This document shows, piece after piece, positions 48,407 through 58,963 of a DNA stretch of 64,000 nt. Where the stretch lies: assembly GCF_029223545.1 (NCBI RefSeq), contig NZ_CP097870.1, positions 3,720,001 through 3,784,000 on the forward strand, in the 5' to 3' direction. Within the stretch, counting starts at the first letter, position 1. Each line of letters begins with the position of its first letter. The stretch is from Thauera sp. GDN1 (GTDB taxonomy: Bacteria > Pseudomonadota > Gammaproteobacteria > Burkholderiales > Rhodocyclaceae). Below the pieces are notes generated by a model. It searched no databases. It had not been told where the DNA came from and saw only the letters and a list, made by a program, of their open reading frames with translations. The translations under genes and the position numbers were made by a program.

Positions 48407-48467
48407 TCGCGGCTTCCGCCGCTCCCACGGTGCAAACGCCGAACCGTGGGAGCGGCGGAAGCCGCGA
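48407..48467. repeat. REP-like palindromes, inverted pair
   Basis: A reverse copy (48407-48428) and a forward copy (48446-48467) are separated by 17 nt, forming a strong hairpin between the binding-protein gene and the permease gene. Such a hairpin could lower permease expression relative to the binding protein by stabilising the upstream mRNA. Confidence 0.88.
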
Positions 48468-48574
48468 AGCTTTCCACTCCCCGCCACACGCGGACTCGAA
48501 CGCAGGACGCACCACCCGCGCCGCGCCGACGCCCTCGTCCCCCCACCTGCCCGCCGCTCGCCCGGCGTCCCGCC

Positions 48575-49208
48575 ATGGACTACATCCTCAGCATCCTCGG
48601 CCCGCTCGCCGAGGGCTCGCTGGTCACGCTGCAGCTCTTCCTGATCACCCTGCTGCTGGCGGTGCCGCTCGGGCTCGGGCTGGCGCTGGTGCGCATCTCG
48701 CGCTTCACCGTCGCCAGCCAGGCGGTCAACGGCTACATCTGGCTGATGCGCGGCACGCCGCTGATGCTGCAGATGCTGTTCATCTACTACGCGCTGCCCT
48801 TCGTGCCGGTGATCGGCATCCGCCTGCCCGACTTCCCGGCGGCGATCGTGGCCTTCGCGCTCAACTACGCGGCCTACTTCGCCGAGATCTTCCGCGCCGG
48901 CATCCAGTCCATCGACCGCGGCCAGTACGAGGGCGCCAAGGTGCTCGGGTTCTCCTACGGCCAGACGATGCGCCGCATCGTGCTGCCGCAGGTGGTCAAG
49001 CGCATCCTGCCGCCGATGAGCAACGAGACCATCACCCTGGTCAAGGACACCTCGCTGATCTACGTGCTCGCGCTCAACGACCTGCTGCGCGCCGCGCGCG
49101 GCATCGTGCAGCGCGACTTCACGATCACCCCCTTCATCGTCGCCGCAGCCTTCTACCTGATCATGACGCTGGTGCTGACCTGGCTGTTCCAGCGCCTGGA
49201 GAAACGCC

Positions 49209-49225
<17 letters not shown>
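48575..49225 (+). CDS. Polar amino-acid ABC transporter permease
   Basis: A 216-residue HisM/HisQ-type permease with five helices. It shows GSLVTLQLFLITLLLAVPLG, GYIWLMRGTPLMLQMLFIYY, and the EAA loop AGIQSIDRGQYEGAKVLGFS. The frame is open upstream through the repeat, but MDYILSILG at 48575 is the natural start. A single permease gene implies a homodimer. It overlaps the ATPase gene by 17 nt. Confidence 0.93.
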
Positions 49226-50012
<787 letters not shown>

Positions 50013-50060
50013 ATCCCGGGAGTGCCGCCGGCCATCCCGCAATCCCAAAGGAGACTGCCC

Positions 50061-50663
50061 ATGAGCATCGCATCCACCACCCTGCGCCAGCTTTCCGGCC
50101 TGCCCGCCACCCCCGCCCGCCTGTCCGAATCGGCGCTGGTCATCGTCGATGCCCAGAACACCTACCGCAGCGGCGTCATGCAGCTCAGCGGCGTGGAGCC
50201 GGCGCTGGACGAGTGCGCGGGGCTGCTGGCGCGGGCGCGCGCACTGAAGATTCCGGTCGTGCACATCCAGCACGACGCCGGCCCCGGTTCGCCCTACGAC
50301 CCGAACGCCGAATCCGGCGCGATCGCCGACAAGGTGGCGCCGGTGGCCGGCGAGGCGGTGGTGCTCAAGCACTACCCGAACTCCTTCGTCGGCACCGAAC
50401 TCGACGCGCTGCTGAAGGCGGCGGGGGTCAAGAACCTGGTCGTGGTCGGCTTCATGACCCACATGTGCATCAACTCGACCGCGCGCGGCGCCTTCAATCT
50501 CGGCTACGCGGTCACCGTGCCCGCCGCGGCCACCGCCACCCGGCCGCTGGCCGCGCCCGACGGCAGCGTGGTCGAAGCCGCCGCCCTGCAGGCCGCGGCA
50601 CTGGCCGCGCTGGCGGACCTGTTCGCGGTCGTGGTGGCGGACGGCGCGGCGATCCCGGACTGA
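50061..50663 (+). CDS. Cysteine hydrolase, isochorismatase family
   Basis: A 200-residue hydrolase with the triad Asp (ALVIVDAQNTY), Lys (VVLKHYPNSF) and Cys (VVGFMTHMCINSTARGA). Other blocks are VVHIQHDAGPGS and the cis-peptide-containing VVGFMT. The family includes nicotinamidase, isochorismatase and amidohydrolases; the substrate is not readable. AAAGGAG precedes the ATG. It lies 48 nt after the ABC ATPase and may share its transcript. Confidence 0.87.
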   Translation: MSIASTTLRQLSGLPATPARLSESALVIVDAQNTYRSGVMQLSGVEPALDECAGLLARARALKIPVVHIQHDAGPGSPYDPNAESGAIADKVAPVAGEAVVLKHYPNSFVGTELDALLKAAGVKNLVVVGFMTHMCINSTARGAFNLGYAVTVPAAATATRPLAAPDGSVVEAAALQAAALAALADLFAVVVADGAAIPD

Positions 50664-50682
50664 CGCCCACGCACGCCCCCAT

Positions 50683-50776
50683 GTGGGAGCGCCGGCAGGC
50701 GCGAATCCGGCGTGCCGGCCTGCACACTCGTCCCAGCTAGGAGCGGCCCTGTTCGCGCCTGCCGGCGCTCCGGCAC
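50683..50776. repeat. REP-like palindromes, GCCGGCAGGCGCGA variant pair
   Basis: GTGGGAGCGCCGGCAGGCGCGA (50683-50704) and an inverted partner TCGCGCCTGCCGGCGCTCCGG (50753-50773) form a third sequence variant with CCGGC as core. They lie between convergent genes. Confidence 0.82.
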
Positions 50777-50810
50777 GGGAAACCTCGGACAGGAACTGTC
50801 CGGCCGGGGC

Positions 50811-52316
50811 TCAGTCAGCCGGCGCGAAACTCACCCCCTGCGCCAGCGGCAGCGCATCGGAGTAGTTGATGGTCGCCGTCATCCGGCGCATGTAGGCGCG
50901 CCAGGCGTCCGAGCCCGCCTCGCGCCCGCCGCCGGTATCCTTCTCGCCGCCGAAGGCGCCACCGATCTCGGCACCGCTGGTGCCGGCGTTGACGTTGGCG
51001 ATGCCGCAGTCGCTGCCGGTGGCGGAGAGAAAGCGCTCGGCCTCGCGCAGGTCGGTGGTGAAGATCGCCGAGGACAGGCCCTGAGGCACGGCGTTGTGGC
51101 GCGCGATGGCGTCGTCGAGCGCGGTGTACTCGAAGCAGTTCAGCAGCGGCGCGAAGACCTCCTCCATGCTGTTCGTCACCGTTGGCGGATGCTCGACCAG
51201 CGCCGGGCGCACGTACCAGGCCTGCGGAAAGCGCTCGGCGAGCACGCGCTCGCCGCCGCCGATGCGGGCGCCCTGCGCGCGTGCCGCGGCCAGCGCGGCC
51301 TGCATGCGGGCGAAGGCCTCTTGACCGATCAGCGGACCGACCAGGGTGTCGGCGGCACGCGGGTCGCCCACCACCAGCCCGGCGAACACCGCGTGCAGGC
51401 GCTCCAGCAGCCTGTCGCGCACCGCCGTGTGGACGAACAGCCGCCGCGTGCTGGTGCAGCGCTGGCCGGCAGTGCCGGCGACGCCGAACACGAGCGCGCG
51501 CAGCGCCAGCTCCAGGTCGGCGCTCGGGGTCACGATCACCGCGTTGTTGCCGCCGAGCTCGAGCAGGCTGCGCCCGAGCCGCTGCGCCACCCGCGGTGCC
51601 AGCGCGCGCCCCATCGCGCAGCTGCCGGTGGCCGACAGCAGGGCCACGCGGCGGTCGTCGGCGAGCTGCAAAGCGCGCTCGGCGCCGCCCACGATCACCG
51701 CCGACAGTCCCGGCGGCACCGCTTCCATGCCTGCGGCCGCCTGTTCGAGCAGGCGCTGGCAGGCGAGCGCGCACAAGGGCGTGCGCTCCGAGGGCTTCCA
51801 CACCAGGCTGTCGCCGCACACCAGCGCCAGCGCCGCGTTCCACGCCCACACCGCGACCGGGAAATTGAAGGCGGTGACGATGGCCACCGGGCCGAGCGGG
51901 TGCCAGGTCTCGCGCAGCGCGTGGCCGGGACGCTCGGAGGCGATGGTCAGCCCGTGCAGCTGGCGCGACAGGCCGGCCGCGAAGTCGCAGATGTCGATCA
52001 TCTCCTGCACCTCGCCTTCGGCCTCGCTGCGGATCTTGCCGCACTCGAGGGTGACCAGCTCGGCGAGCAGGCCCTTGTGCGCACGCAGCACCTCGGCGAA
52101 GCGGCGCACCAGCGCGCCGCGCCGCGGCGCGGGCACCGTACGCCAGGCGGCGAAGGCCTCCACGCTGCGCGCGATCGCGACCTCGGTCGCGGCGGCGTCG
52201 TGCGGCGCGAGGCGGGCGAGCAGGCTGCCGTCGATCGGGCTATGTACGGCCAGCGCACCCTCGCGCAGGCGGGCGGCATCGAGGCCGAGCGGCAGGAAGC
52301 GGGCATTGCTCAACAT
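50811..52316 (-). CDS. ALDH7-type aldehyde dehydrogenase (piperideine-6-carboxylate / aminoadipate semialdehyde dehydrogenase)
   Basis: A 501-residue aldehyde dehydrogenase of the ALDH7 (AASADH, AmaB) clade. NAD-binding blocks are VAIVTAFNFPVAVWAWNAAL and WKPSERTPLCALAC. The general base is in LELGGNNAVIV. The catalytic Cys is near residue 287 in GTAGQRCTSTRRLF, the ALDH7 signature. It should oxidise L-2-aminoadipate 6-semialdehyde (the open form of P6C) to 2-aminoadipate. Its upstream neighbour on the same strand has a saccharopine-dehydrogenase fold, which supports lysine degradation. Confidence 0.87.
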   Translation of the reverse strand: MLSNARFLPLGLDAARLREGALAVHSPIDGSLLARLAPHDAAATEVAIARSVEAFAAWRTVPAPRRGALVRRFAEVLRAHKGLLAELVTLECGKIRSEAEGEVQEMIDICDFAAGLSRQLHGLTIASERPGHALRETWHPLGPVAIVTAFNFPVAVWAWNAALALVCGDSLVWKPSERTPLCALACQRLLEQAAAGMEAVPPGLSAVIVGGAERALQLADDRRVALLSATGSCAMGRALAPRVAQRLGRSLLELGGNNAVIVTPSADLELALRALVFGVAGTAGQRCTSTRRLFVHTAVRDRLLERLHAVFAGLVVGDPRAADTLVGPLIGQEAFARMQAALAAARAQGARIGGGERVLAERFPQAWYVRPALVEHPPTVTNSMEEVFAPLLNCFEYTALDDAIARHNAVPQGLSSAIFTTDLREAERFLSATGSDCGIANVNAGTSGAEIGGAFGGEKDTGGGREAGSDAWRAYMRRMTATINYSDALPLAQGVSFAPAD

Positions 52317-52335
52317 GCTGGCATCCTCCTCGTGT

Positions 52336-53475
52336 TCAGGCGCCGGGCGGCGGCTCGGCGAGCACGCCGGTGGCGGCGCAGCGCACCTCCTCGCCATCGG
52401 TCAGGAAATGGCGGCCGAAGCGGTTGGTGACGAAGTCGCAGTAATCGACGTCCTCCTGGCGCACGAAGCCGCGCTGCGGAAGGCGGCCGGCGGCGAGCAG
52501 GTCGAGCACCGCGCACAGCGCGCTCGCGGTGGTGAGCTGGATCGCGCTGCGCAGGCGGCCGTTGACCTCGGCCGCATAGAGCTTGCGCGCGAAGGTCTCC
52601 TGCATCAGCAGGCCCTCGCGCCGGCCGCTGACGGTGACGAAGACCAGCACCACGTCCTGCATCGTCACCGGGATCGCCGACTCGAGGATGTCCTTGAGCA
52701 GCGCGCGCCGTTCGCCCAGGCGCAGGTCGTGCAGCAGCAGCTTCATGACGTCGCGGTGGCCGCGGTAGCGCACGGTACGGTAGTTGAGGTTGCGCACCCG
52801 GCCCTGCAACGTGTCGCACAGCGTGCCCAGCCCGCCCGACGTGTTGAAGGCCTCGTAGTCGTCACCATCGAGCGAGAAGTGCTCGAGCTCCTCCAGCGCC
52901 GGCATCTCGCGACGCACGCCGTCGACGATCGCCTCGCAGGGGTTGAGGTACTCGTTGATGAGGCCGTCGGTGCTCCAGGTCAGGTTGTACTTGAGGCCGT
53001 TGGAGGGGTACTTGGGCAGCGCGCCGACGCGCATGCGCACGTCGCGCAGTTCGTCGAAGCGCGCGGCGAGATCGTGGGCGACGATGGAGATGAAACCGGG
53101 CGCCAGCCCGCACTGCGGGATCAGCGCGCTGCGCGCGCCGGCGGCGAGCTCGCGCACGCGGCGGGTGCTGGCGATGTCTTCGGTGAGGTTGAGGTAATGC
53201 ACCCCTTCGCTCGTGGCAGCGGTGGCGATGCCGGCACCGATGTCGAAGGGTCCGGCGTCGATCACCGCCCAGCGCCCCTCCAGCATGGCGGCGAGCGCAT
53301 CCGGGTCGCCGACGTCGAGGCAGGTCGCGCGCACCCTGGCCAGCTCGGCGCCGATGCGTTCGACCGCGGCAGGGTCGCGGTCGGCCACGGTGACCGCATA
53401 GTCTCCGTTGCCGGCGAGCAGGTCGGCGATCACCGTGCCGATCTTGCCCGCGCCGACGATCAGGATGTCCTTCAT
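52336..53475 (-). CDS. Saccharopine dehydrogenase-fold protein, probable lysine 6-dehydrogenase
   Basis: A 379-residue oxidoreductase. The N-terminal Rossmann domain reads DILIVGAGKIGTVIADLLAG, then VTVADRDPAAVERIG. The C-terminal domain has LIPQCGLAPGFISIVAHDLA and LKYNLTWSTDGLINEYLNPC, as in the saccharopine dehydrogenase / lysine 6-dehydrogenase family. It lies 19 nt upstream of the ALDH7 gene. A lysine epsilon-dehydrogenase feeding P6C to ALDH7 is the simplest reading; saccharopine dehydrogenase proper would need a partner that is not here. Confidence 0.8.
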   Translation of the reverse strand: MKDILIVGAGKIGTVIADLLAGNGDYAVTVADRDPAAVERIGAELARVRATCLDVGDPDALAAMLEGRWAVIDAGPFDIGAGIATAATSEGVHYLNLTEDIASTRRVRELAAGARSALIPQCGLAPGFISIVAHDLAARFDELRDVRMRVGALPKYPSNGLKYNLTWSTDGLINEYLNPCEAIVDGVRREMPALEELEHFSLDGDDYEAFNTSGGLGTLCDTLQGRVRNLNYRTVRYRGHRDVMKLLLHDLRLGERRALLKDILESAIPVTMQDVVLVFVTVSGRREGLLMQETFARKLYAAEVNGRLRSAIQLTTASALCAVLDLLAAGRLPQRGFVRQEDVDYCDFVTNRFGRHFLTDGEEVRCAATGVLAEPPPGA

Positions 53476-53579
53476 GACGCCCTCCCACCGCTGCGGACTG
53501 CCAGGCTCTGGCAAATCTGACCGTGGCGGCGGGAAAACGTTGCGACGGAACGCTGGCCGCGAAGGCGCGGCGAAATGCG

Positions 53580-53659
53580 AAGGCCCGCGGCCTCCGCCAC
53601 CGCCTTCAAGGACCGCCGCGAACGGTGTCCTGCAAGGGGCGGCGGAAGCCGCGGGCCTT
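53580..53659. repeat. Long inverted repeat downstream of rhlE
   Basis: AAGGCCCGCGGCCTCCGCC (53580-53598) and GGCGGAAGCCGCGGGCCTT (53641-53659) are complementary with one mismatch over 19 bp. The right arm contains the GGCGGAAGCCGCG core of the REP family. It lies between rhlE and the saccharopine dehydrogenase-fold gene and may act as a transcript end. Confidence 0.78.
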
Positions 53660-53707
53660 CATGGCCTGCCCCCGGGGCACGATCGCTCCGGGGACGGGGC
53701 CGTCCGC

Positions 53708-55018
<1,311 letters not shown>

Positions 55019-55445
55019 TGGGTTCTTCCTGTGTCCTGCTGTCCGGCCCATGGATGAGGGGCGGACGGATTCGGACCCGACGATGGTCGGGTCGCATGGC
55101 ATCGCGGTGCGCACGGTCCGCCAGGCGGGCAGTGTGCACGGAATCGCAAGGGCGACGAACGCGCGATGGGCGTGGCCGGTCAATCTGCAGGACGGTCTGT
55201 GGACCGCTGCGGAAGGACCGCGCATCGGCACCAACCGGTTGTCACGATGCCAGACGATCGGAAGAACGAATGGGGTTCGGCGGGAGGTCGGGGGCGATGG
55301 GGCTGTGGTTACAGTCCCTGGGGCCGATTGACGAGCTTCGAGCGGGCACCCTTGTCCGCGCCTGAAAGCTCACTACTCTGCATGTGGCCCTGATGCTGCA
55401 TTGCACAACGAGACGTAGTATAATCCTTTCCGCTCGTGCTGTCGC
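55019..55445 (-). promoter_or_regulatory. Long rhlE leader with candidate promoter
   Basis: No gene is seen in this stretch. On the minus strand a -10 TATACT (plus 55417-55422) lies 17 bp from a -35 GCGACA (plus 55440-55445), giving a leader of about 390 nt. The leader contains several GC-rich inverted segments (for example near 55060-55100) but no riboswitch class I recognise. Confidence 0.45.
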
Positions 55446-55471
55446 CTGTTTTCTTCCGCCGCGGGACCGAA

Positions 55472-55514
55472 GCGGAAAAGAAAAGCGGGCCGGTACGTGC
55501 GTACGGGCCCGCTT
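55472..55514 (-). terminator. Intrinsic terminator of hupB
   Basis: AAGCGGGCC (55483-55491) and GGCCCGCTT (55506-55514) pair, with an inner GTAC/GTAC extension. Read on the minus strand, the 3' arm runs into TTTTCTTTTCC. It lies 43 nt after the hupB stop. Confidence 0.85.
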
Positions 55515-55556
55515 CGGCCGGGGACGAGCCCCGAACGGATGTCTGGGATTACTTGA

Positions 55557-55832
55557 TTACTTGTTGACCGCGGCCTTCAGCGTGGCGCCGGCGGTGAACT
55601 TGGGCACGCTCGACGCGGCGATCTCGATGGTGGCGCCGGTCTGCGGGTTGCGGCCGGTGCGGGCAGCACGCTCGGAAACCTCGAAGGAGCCGAAGCCGGT
55701 GAAGGCGACCTTCTCGCCCTTGCCCAGCTGCTCGGCGATGATGTCGAGCACGGCGGACAGCGCGCGGTCGGCCTGAGCGCGCGAAACATCAAGACGGTCG
55801 GCCAGGGCTTCGACGAATTCACCTTTATTCAT
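55557..55832 (-). CDS. hupB: DNA-binding protein HU
   Basis: A 91-residue HU histone-like protein that bends and compacts DNA. It shows MNKGEFVEALADRLDVSRAQ, VAFTGFGSFEVSERAARTGR and NPQTGATIEIAASSVPKFTA, where the arm carries the intercalating Pro. An AGGAAAAGC ribosome site precedes the ATG. Confidence 0.96.
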   Translation of the reverse strand: MNKGEFVEALADRLDVSRAQADRALSAVLDIIAEQLGKGEKVAFTGFGSFEVSERAARTGRNPQTGATIEIAASSVPKFTAGATLKAAVNK

Positions 55833-55885
55833 GCTTTTCCTCGATTGGTGTGAGTGGGATTTGGAAAGTCCGTTCTACGCGGCGG

Positions 55886-55895
55886 ATTCTAGCAC
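55886..55895 (-). promoter_or_regulatory. hupB extended -10 promoter
   Basis: On the minus strand TGCTAGAAT is an extended -10 (TG-N-TAGAAT) about 55 nt before the hupB ATG. No clear -35 is present. Confidence 0.55.
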
Positions 55896-56053
55896 CCTCG
55901 CGGCCTGTGGGGCGTTTCCTGTTGCCGGCGCGTGAGGTCCACCATGACGCATAGCACGGGTTCCTCAAGCGCGCGCCACCGATCGCGAACCCACTTCGGG
56001 CAACAACAGGGCGTATGCTCCCTCCAGCGACACGACGACGAAAGATACAGACG

Positions 56054-57226
56054 ATGAACACGCAAGCCCCTGCCGGCGACGACACCATCCGCATCACCGC
56101 AACACGCCAGGGCGACGCCATCACCGGAGTCGAGGTACGGATCCCCGCGCTGGCCTGGATGGGGGGACAGGTGGTCGGCATGACGCCCGCCGCCGCGACG
56201 GCCCATCTGCTCGCCCACGCCAGCCACAGCCCGCGCGCCCATGCCTGCGCGGTCGAGCATGCCTGCGCGCTCGCCCTCGGCGAGCAGGCGATCGCGGCCG
56301 ACGACCGGGATGCCCAGCTCGTGATCGAGCGCACCCTCGCTGCCGAGATGGCCGACACCCACCTGCGCCGCCTGCTCATCGACTGGCCGCCGCAGTTCGG
56401 CTTCGAGCCGCGCCTGAACCGCTTCGCCGAGTTTCACCGCCAGCTGATCGCGCCGTCCGATGCGGAGACTGCCTTCGCGCTCGGCGGCGAAGTGCTCGAC
56501 CTGGTCGCGCGCGAGATGCTCGCCGGCTTCTTCAGCCAGATCCGCATGCCGCACGGCCTCGGCGAATTCATCGAGCGGCTCAACGCGGGGGGCAGCCTGA
56601 GCACGGTCATGAACGAGCTGATCGCGATGGGCGCCTCGCTGCCACCGCGTGGCGGCCCCACCCAGTTGCTGGGCACGCTCAGCGCCGCGGCCTGGGTGAG
56701 CAGCGTCGGCGAGTGGCCGGACGCCGATTTCGTCCGCTGTCCGACCTATGCCGGCGCGCCCGCCGAGACCGGGCCGCTGGCACGCCATGCGCCGTCGCCG
56801 CTGGTACGCCTGCTGCTGGACCGCGGCCACCGGGTGTCGGCGCGCCTGTTCGCCAAGGCCATCGACGTCGCCGACTGCGCGAGCCGGATGCGCCATCCCT
56901 ACACCGACGACGTCCCGCCGCTGATAGACGCGGTGCAGGCGGCCCCGGGGGTCGGCATGGCGCGCGTGGCCACCGCGCGCGGCACCCTGCTGTGCTGGGT
57001 GCGGATCGCAGACGGCCTGATCGCCGACTGCGCGATGGTTCCGGCTGGCGCTTGGAACTTCCACCCCGACGGCGCGTTCTGCCGCGAGGCCTTGAGCGGG
57101 CACGAGAAGGGCGAGGACCTCGAGGGCACGCGCCGCCGCATCTCGGTGCTGGCGCTCGCCCTCGACCCCTCGATCGCGCACACCGTCGAGGTCGTCGAAC
57201 GTCCGGCGGGAAAGAAGCGCGCGTGA
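56054..57226 (+). CDS. HupK/HoxV-like hydrogenase large-subunit homologue (maturation factor)
   Basis: A 390-residue protein resembling a [NiFe]-hydrogenase large subunit without its nickel-binding CxxC pairs. The C-terminal block MARVATARGTLLCWVRIADG, then VPAGAWNFHPDGAFCREAL, parallels the large-subunit ARG...P-TWN region. MTPAAATAHLLAHAS and VEHACALALGEQAI parallel its N-terminal helices. HupK/HoxV proteins serve as scaffolds for the Fe(CN)2CO cofactor in oxygen-exposed hydrogenases. It stands alone, about 10 kb from the hyp genes. Start: ATG at 56054 (MNTQAPAGDD). Confidence 0.75.
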   Translation: MNTQAPAGDDTIRITATRQGDAITGVEVRIPALAWMGGQVVGMTPAAATAHLLAHASHSPRAHACAVEHACALALGEQAIAADDRDAQLVIERTLAAEMADTHLRRLLIDWPPQFGFEPRLNRFAEFHRQLIAPSDAETAFALGGEVLDLVAREMLAGFFSQIRMPHGLGEFIERLNAGGSLSTVMNELIAMGASLPPRGGPTQLLGTLSAAAWVSSVGEWPDADFVRCPTYAGAPAETGPLARHAPSPLVRLLLDRGHRVSARLFAKAIDVADCASRMRHPYTDDVPPLIDAVQAAPGVGMARVATARGTLLCWVRIADGLIADCAMVPAGAWNFHPDGAFCREALSGHEKGEDLEGTRRRISVLALALDPSIAHTVEVVERPAGKKRA

Positions 57227-57244
57227 GCGCTTCCCCGCGCCGGC

Positions 57245-57742
57245 TCAGGCCTCGAGCTGGCGGTAGGCGCCGCCGAAATAGATCAGCGGCGCACGCGCCT
57301 CGCGATCGAAATCGACCACCTCGCTGATGAAGACGACGTGGTCGCCGCCCTCGTGGCGCACCGTGTTGCGGCACTGGAAGCGCGCGCAGCAGCCGCGCAG
57401 CAGCGGCACGCCGCCGACCCCTTCGTCGCAGGCCAGGCCGGCGAACTTGTCGTCGAGCCGGCTGGCGAAGCGCTGCGACAGCTCGGTCTGGTCCTCGGCG
57501 AGGACGTTGATCGCGTAGTATTCGCAGCCTTCGAACAGGGCGCGGCTGGGCAGGTCCTTGGCCAGGCTCCATACGATCAGCGGCGGATCGAGCGACACCG
57601 AGTTGAAGGAATTGACGGTGAGGCCGATCGGCTCGCCGGCCGGCGTGCGCGTGGTCACCACCGTGATGCCGGTGGCGAACATGCCTAGCGAGTTGCGGAA
57701 GCGGCGCGAGAAATCCTCGCCCGGGAAGCTCTGTTGGGTCAT
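57245..57742 (-). CDS. Flavin reductase family protein
   Basis: A 165-residue FMN-binding split-barrel protein of the flavin reductase/HpaC type. It shows FRNSLGMFATGITVVTTRTP, GLTVNSFNSVSLDPPLIVWS and HVVFISEVVDFDRE. It would reduce FMN/FAD with NAD(P)H for a partner monooxygenase, not present here. The ATG at 57742 (MTQQSFPG) is used; the frame opens 23 codons further. A TTGCA-G-TGCAA palindrome lies 33 nt upstream. Confidence 0.87.
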   Translation of the reverse strand: MTQQSFPGEDFSRRFRNSLGMFATGITVVTTRTPAGEPIGLTVNSFNSVSLDPPLIVWSLAKDLPSRALFEGCEYYAINVLAEDQTELSQRFASRLDDKFAGLACDEGVGGVPLLRGCCARFQCRNTVRHEGGDHVVFISEVVDFDREARAPLIYFGGAYRQLEA

Positions 57743-57774
57743 GGAATGAGACGTCGCGGTGGGTCCGCGCTCTG

Positions 57775-57785
57775 TTGCAGTGCAA
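57775..57785. promoter_or_regulatory. TTGCA-N-TGCAA palindrome between flavin reductase and mutY
   Basis: TTGCAGTGCAA is an 11-bp palindrome with the same core as the phaP operator at 26332-26350 (TTGCACTGCAA). It lies in the 131-nt divergent region, closest to the flavin reductase start. Confidence 0.5.
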
Positions 57786-57873
57786 TCGAAGCGCGGATTA
57801 TCGCCGCGCACGCGACCAGCGTCGAGGGCGAAAGCCTTGATGCATGCAAAAAAAACACAGGAAAAACCGCGAC

Positions 57874-58950
57874 ATGAACGACTTCGCCGGCCGCCTGCTC
57901 GCGTGGCAGCGGGAACACGGGCGCCACGACCTGCCCTGGCAGGGCGGCACCGACCCCTACCCGATCTGGCTGTCCGAGGTCATGCTGCAGCAGACCCAGG
58001 TCGACACGGTGATCCCCTACTACCGGCGCTTCCTCGCGCGTTTCCCCGACGTCGGCACGCTCGCCGCGGCGCCGGTGGAGGACGTGATGGCGCTGTGGAG
58101 CGGGCTCGGCTACTACGCGCGGGCACGCAACCTGCACCGTGCCGCGCAGGTGATCGTGGCCGAGCACGGCGGGCGCTTCCCCGCCAGCGCCGCACGGATC
58201 GCCGAGCTGCCCGGCATCGGCCGCTCGACCGCCGCGGCGATCGCCGCCTTCGCCTTCGGCGAGCGCGCCGCCATCCTCGACGGCAACGTCAAGCGCGTGC
58301 TGTGCCGGATCTTCGGCGTCGACGGTTTTCCGGGCGACAAGGCGGTGGAGAACCGGCTGTGGGGTCTCGCCGAATCGCTGCTGCCGGCGCGGGAGGTCGG
58401 GCGCTACATCCAGGCGCAGATGGATCTCGGCGCCACGCTGTGCACCCGCGGCCGCCCGGCGTGCGCGCGCTGCCCCTTCGCCACCGACTGCGTCGCGCAC
58501 CGCGAGCAGCGCGTCGCCGAACTACCGACGCCGCGCCCGCGCAAGGCGGTGCCGCGGCGCAGCGCGCGCTACGCGGTGATCGTACATGACGGCGCGGTGC
58601 TGCTCGAGCGCCGGCCGCCGACCGGGATCTGGGGCGGACTGCTGGCCCTGCCCGAAATCCCGGACGCAGGCGGCGACGCCGCGCGCTGGGCGGGCGAGCG
58701 CTTCGGCCTGGACATCGCCGGCGCGCAGACGCTGGCGCCGCTGACCCACGCCTTCACCCACTTCGTGCTCGAGCTGCAGCCGGTGCTGCTGGGGGTGGCC
58801 TCGCCCCGCGGCCAGCCCCGCCTGCACGCGGCCGACGACGGTGCGCTGTGCTGGCAGCCACTGGCCGCCCGTGCCGACGCCGCGCTGCCGACGCCGGTGC
58901 GGCGCATCCTCGACGCCCTCGCCGCGCCGGACCTGTTCTCCGCCGGCTGA
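57874..58950 (+). CDS. mutY: Adenine DNA glycosylase MutY
   Basis: A 358-residue glycosylase that removes A opposite 8-oxoG. It has the HhH-GPD motif IAELPGIGRSTAAAIAAFAF with the catalytic Asp in AILDGNVKRVL. The [4Fe-4S] cysteines are in CTRGRPACARCPFATDC. A C-terminal NUDIX-like 8-oxoG recognition domain follows (LERRPPTGIWGGLLALPEI). The ATG at 57874 with AGGAAA upstream is preferred over one 30 nt earlier. Confidence 0.96.
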   Translation: MNDFAGRLLAWQREHGRHDLPWQGGTDPYPIWLSEVMLQQTQVDTVIPYYRRFLARFPDVGTLAAAPVEDVMALWSGLGYYARARNLHRAAQVIVAEHGGRFPASAARIAELPGIGRSTAAAIAAFAFGERAAILDGNVKRVLCRIFGVDGFPGDKAVENRLWGLAESLLPAREVGRYIQAQMDLGATLCTRGRPACARCPFATDCVAHREQRVAELPTPRPRKAVPRRSARYAVIVHDGAVLLERRPPTGIWGGLLALPEIPDAGGDAARWAGERFGLDIAGAQTLAPLTHAFTHFVLELQPVLLGVASPRGQPRLHAADDGALCWQPLAARADAALPTPVRRILDALAAPDLFSAG

Positions 58951-58963
58951 AGGGCGCGGCGGC

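Noticed and set aside
55419..55424. Plus-strand TATAAT promoter
   Set aside because: It has no -35 at suitable distance and no plus-strand gene downstream before hupB, which is on the minus strand. The complementary TATACT on the minus strand is the better reading.
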